Source of the DNA: Cellulomonas wangleii
GTDB lineage: Bacteria > Actinomycetota > Actinomycetes > Actinomycetales > Cellulomonadaceae
Length of the DNA: 64,000 nt
Direction: 5' to 3'
NCBI RefSeq assembly: GCF_018388445.1
Contig: NZ_CP074405.1
Coordinates: 1,054,001 to 1,118,000 of the forward strand
In this document: positions 62,112 to 64,000 of the stretch, piece by piece
Position numbering within the stretch: the stretch's first letter is position 1
How the letters are laid out: each line of letters begins with the position of its first letter
Made by a program: the position numbers and the translations under genes
Notes under the pieces: generated by a model
Database searches by the model: none
What the model saw: the letters and a program-made list of their open reading frames with translations, nothing else
Told to the model about the DNA's origin: nothing

Positions 62112-63011
62112 ATGACCCCCGACGACACGCGGGCACCCGCCCCCGAGTACCGCCGCGGCCCCGTCCTGCTGCGCCGCGACCAGATCCCCGCCACCACGTC
62201 CGACCAGCGCCTGCTGTCCGGCCCCGAGGGGGCCGGGTGGCTGCACTCCGACCCCTGGCGGGTCATGCGGATCCAGAGCGAGTTCGTGGAGGGCTTCGGC
62301 GCGCTCGCCGAGGTCGGACCCGCCGTCAGCGTGTTCGGCTCCGCCCGGGTGAAGCCGGGCGACCCCTACTACGCGATGGCGCAGGACGTGGCGCGCGGTC
62401 TGGTCGAGGCCGGGTACGCCGTGATCACCGGCGGTGGGCCGGGGATCATGGAGGCGGCCAACCGGGGGGCGACCGAGGCGAGCGGCCTGTCCGTCGGGCT
62501 CGGCATCGAGCTGCCGTTCGAGCAGGGCATGAACGAGTGGGTCGACCTGGGCGTCAACTTCCGCTACTTCTTCGCCCGCAAGACGATGTTCGTCAAGTAC
62601 TCGCAGGGCTTCGTCGTGCTGCCCGGAGGGTTCGGCACGTTCGACGAGCTGTTCGAGGCGCTCACGCTGGTGCAGACCCACAAGGTGACCGGGTTCCCGA
62701 TCGTCCTGCTCGGGGGCGACTACTGGACGGGCCTGCTGAGCTGGCTGCGCGACACCGTGCACCCGCAGGGCATGATCGCGGAGGTCGACGTCGACCTGCT
62801 GCAGGTCGCGGCCGACGCCGAGGAGGCCGTCGAGATCGTCGTGCGGCGCGGTGCCGAGCTGCGCGCCGAGGAGGAGGCGGCGGTGCGCGCGGCCGCGCGC
62901 GACCAGCGCGCGGCGGCCGCGGCCGGCGAGGCGCGTGCGCGCGACGGCCGGCGGGCACGGGACGCGGGCGCGACCGGGACGGACGGCCCGCTCACGGACG
63001 GCGGGTGGTGA
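62112..63011 (+). CDS. LOG-family protein (TIGR00730 Rossmann fold)
   Basis: A 299-residue protein. The nucleotide-binding motifs of the LOG / lysine-decarboxylase-like family are complete: VFGSARVKPGDPYY, ITGGGPGIMEAANRGA and VVLPGGFGTFDELFEALT, the PGGxGTxxE motif. Family members hydrolyse cytokinin riboside monophosphates or other nucleotides to free base and ribose phosphate. The last 60 residues are a charged Ala/Arg/Glu tail outside the fold. Mycobacterial Rv1205, in the same place, belongs to this family. The stop overlaps the start of the next gene. Confidence 0.9.
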   Translation: MTPDDTRAPAPEYRRGPVLLRRDQIPATTSDQRLLSGPEGAGWLHSDPWRVMRIQSEFVEGFGALAEVGPAVSVFGSARVKPGDPYYAMAQDVARGLVEAGYAVITGGGPGIMEAANRGATEASGLSVGLGIELPFEQGMNEWVDLGVNFRYFFARKTMFVKYSQGFVVLPGGFGTFDELFEALTLVQTHKVTGFPIVLLGGDYWTGLLSWLRDTVHPQGMIAEVDVDLLQVAADAEEAVEIVVRRGAELRAEEEAAVRAAARDQRAAAAAGEARARDGRRARDAGATGTDGPLTDGGW

Positions 63012-63934
63012 CCGAGCCGCCCCTGCCCGGCGTCCCGGCCGGCGCAGCGCCGCTGCGGCTGCGCGGTCGCACGTTCGGCGCCGACCACCCCGTGGTCATG
63101 GCGGTGGTCAACCGCACCCCGGACTCCTTCTACGCCGCGGCGCGTCACGGCGCCGACGCGGTCGACGCCGCGGTCGACCGCGCCGTGGCCGAGGGGGCCG
63201 ACGTCCTCGACGTGGGCGGTGTGCGGGCCGGTCGCGGGCCCGTCGTCGACGAGGCCGAGGAGATCGCCCGCGTGCTGCCGGTCGTCGAGCGCGTCCGTGC
63301 CCGGTACCCGGACCTGCTGGTGAGCGTCGACACCTGGCGTGCGGGCGTCGCGCGGGCCGCGGCGGACGCCGGCGCCGACCTGCTCAACGACACGTGGGCC
63401 GGGCACGACCCGGCACTGGTCGAGGTGGCCGCCGAGCGCGGGCTGGGCGTCGTCTGCTCGCACACCGGCGGTGCCACCCCGCGCAGCGACCCCTTCCGTG
63501 TCACCTACCCCGCGCCGGAGGGCGTCGACCCCCTCGACGGCGTCGTCGCGGACGTCGAGCGGACGCTGACGGCGTCGGCCGCCCGGGCCGTGGCGCTGGG
63601 CGTGGACCCCGCCTCCGTGCTCGTCGACGCGACGCTCGACTTCGGCAAGACGACGTGGCACTCGTTGCACCTGCTCAGAAACACCCCGAAACTCGTCCAC
63701 ATCGGGCACCCTGTGCTCGTGGCGATCTCACGCAAGGACGTGGTGGGCGAGACGCTGGACCTCCCGCCCGAGGACAGGCTCGAGGGCACGTTGGCGGCGA
63801 CGGCCGTGGCGGCCTGGCTCGGCGCCCGCGTGTTCCGGGTGCACGACGTGGCCGCGACCCGGCGGGCGCTCGACATGGTCGCCGCGATCCGCGGCGAGCG
63901 GGCACCCCTGCGGGCGCTGCGAGGGCTGCTGTGA
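63008..63934 (+). CDS. folP2: Dihydropteroate synthase homologue, FolP2 type
   Basis: A 308-residue TIM-barrel protein of the DHPS family. It has VMAVVNRTPDSFY where true FolP has N-V-T-P-D-S-F-S-D-G-G, LVSVDTWRAGVARAAADAGA, LLNDTWAG and ISRKDVVGETL. Arg for Val after the first Asn and the missing DGG glycines are marks of the actinobacterial FolP2 paralogue, which in M. tuberculosis lacks DHPS activity. So folate synthesis is not assured. Start GTG overlaps the LOG stop, and its own stop overlaps the next start. Confidence 0.85.
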   Translation: MTEPPLPGVPAGAAPLRLRGRTFGADHPVVMAVVNRTPDSFYAAARHGADAVDAAVDRAVAEGADVLDVGGVRAGRGPVVDEAEEIARVLPVVERVRARYPDLLVSVDTWRAGVARAAADAGADLLNDTWAGHDPALVEVAAERGLGVVCSHTGGATPRSDPFRVTYPAPEGVDPLDGVVADVERTLTASAARAVALGVDPASVLVDATLDFGKTTWHSLHLLRNTPKLVHIGHPVLVAISRKDVVGETLDLPPEDRLEGTLAATAVAAWLGARVFRVHDVAATRRALDMVAAIRGERAPLRALRGLL

Positions 63935-64000
63935 GCGCCGGGACCCCCGCCCGGGGGGTGCCTGCCACCGCGGCCCCGCCGTCCCCGCGGGACGCCGGGG
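63931..64000 (+). CDS. N-terminus of the next gene (partial)
   Basis: GTG 63931 overlaps the folP2 stop and opens a frame to the window edge reading VSAGTPARGVPATAAPPSPR. This is a disordered start with no diagnostic motif. In mycobacteria folP2 is followed by gpgS (glucosyl-3-phosphoglycerate synthase), so that gene is expected but not shown. Confidence 0.5.
   Translation, partial: MSAGTPARGVPATAAPPSPRDAG

Overview
The window is about 74% G+C by eye and carries actinobacterial hallmarks: a mycothiol gene (MshB-type deacetylase), actinobacterial DapD, Z-prenyl synthase, FolP2-type DHPS homologue, frequent GTG starts, ATGA/GTGA stop-start overlaps and many start codons placed 6-8 bases after a TANNNT -10 box (leaderless transcripts). 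I infer a Micrococcales actinobacterium, perhaps a Cellulomonas relative; the genus is a guess. No rRNA, tRNA, CRISPR array, integrase or transposase was seen.

Layout. 1-4430: end of an unknown gene, a nitrilase-family amidohydrolase, hemolysin III (-), a Z-prenyl diphosphate synthase and a PIN-PhoH (PhoH2) gene with a small upstream ORF. 4492-6934: PadR regulator plus 14-TM MFS exporter. 7030-21073 (-): a six-gene MacB/FtsX-type ABC cluster made of two related permease pairs around two different ATPases. 21261-22694: fumC (-). 22821-27188: a complete sugar-type (CUT1) importer. 27244-30485 (-): xseA-xseB-pfkB-type kinase-beta carbonic anhydrase, translationally coupled at three of the junctions or nearly so. 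30723-37055: ispH, rmuC (-), an ABC-2 type ATPase/permease pair, ychF. 37211-37597: a small VOC protein under a perfect palindrome. 38076-44473: a five-component oligopeptide (Opp/Dpp) importer in four genes, with a strong hairpin between the binding protein and the first permease. 44847-50742: an SBP-like lipoprotein (LpqW candidate), typA, mshB, a small membrane protein and a flavin-reductase-like protein. 50743-51137: two decayed gene pieces. 51118-55505: GNAT (-) and a large VanW-domain protein with long tandem repeats. 55508-58941: stand-alone SH3-like protein (-), ferredoxin, dapC, citrate synthase with a CRP/GlxR-type palindrome in front. 58994-64000: lytic-transglycosylase-like protein and dapD (-), divergent dapE, LOG-family protein, folP2-like gene and the first codons of a further gene.

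How the genes fit together. dapC, dapD and dapE cover three consecutive succinylase-branch steps from tetrahydrodipicolinate to LL-diaminopimelate; together with the VanW/peptidoglycan-binding protein and the lytic-transglycosylase-like protein they give the right end a cell-wall theme. fumC and gltA are TCA-cycle genes; ispH and the Z-prenyl synthase are isoprenoid genes. Much of the core gene set (hemolysin III, Z-prenyl synthase, phoH2, fumC, xseB/xseA, ispH, ychF, typA/lpqW-like, mshB, ferredoxin, dapC, dapD, dapE, LOG, folP2) follows the same broad order as the Mycobacterium tuberculosis Rv1085c-Rv1208 stretch, so I read the transporters, VOC gene and repeat protein as lineage-specific cargo set into an old actinobacterial backbone. 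All functional calls rest on reading motifs and context; no database search was run.
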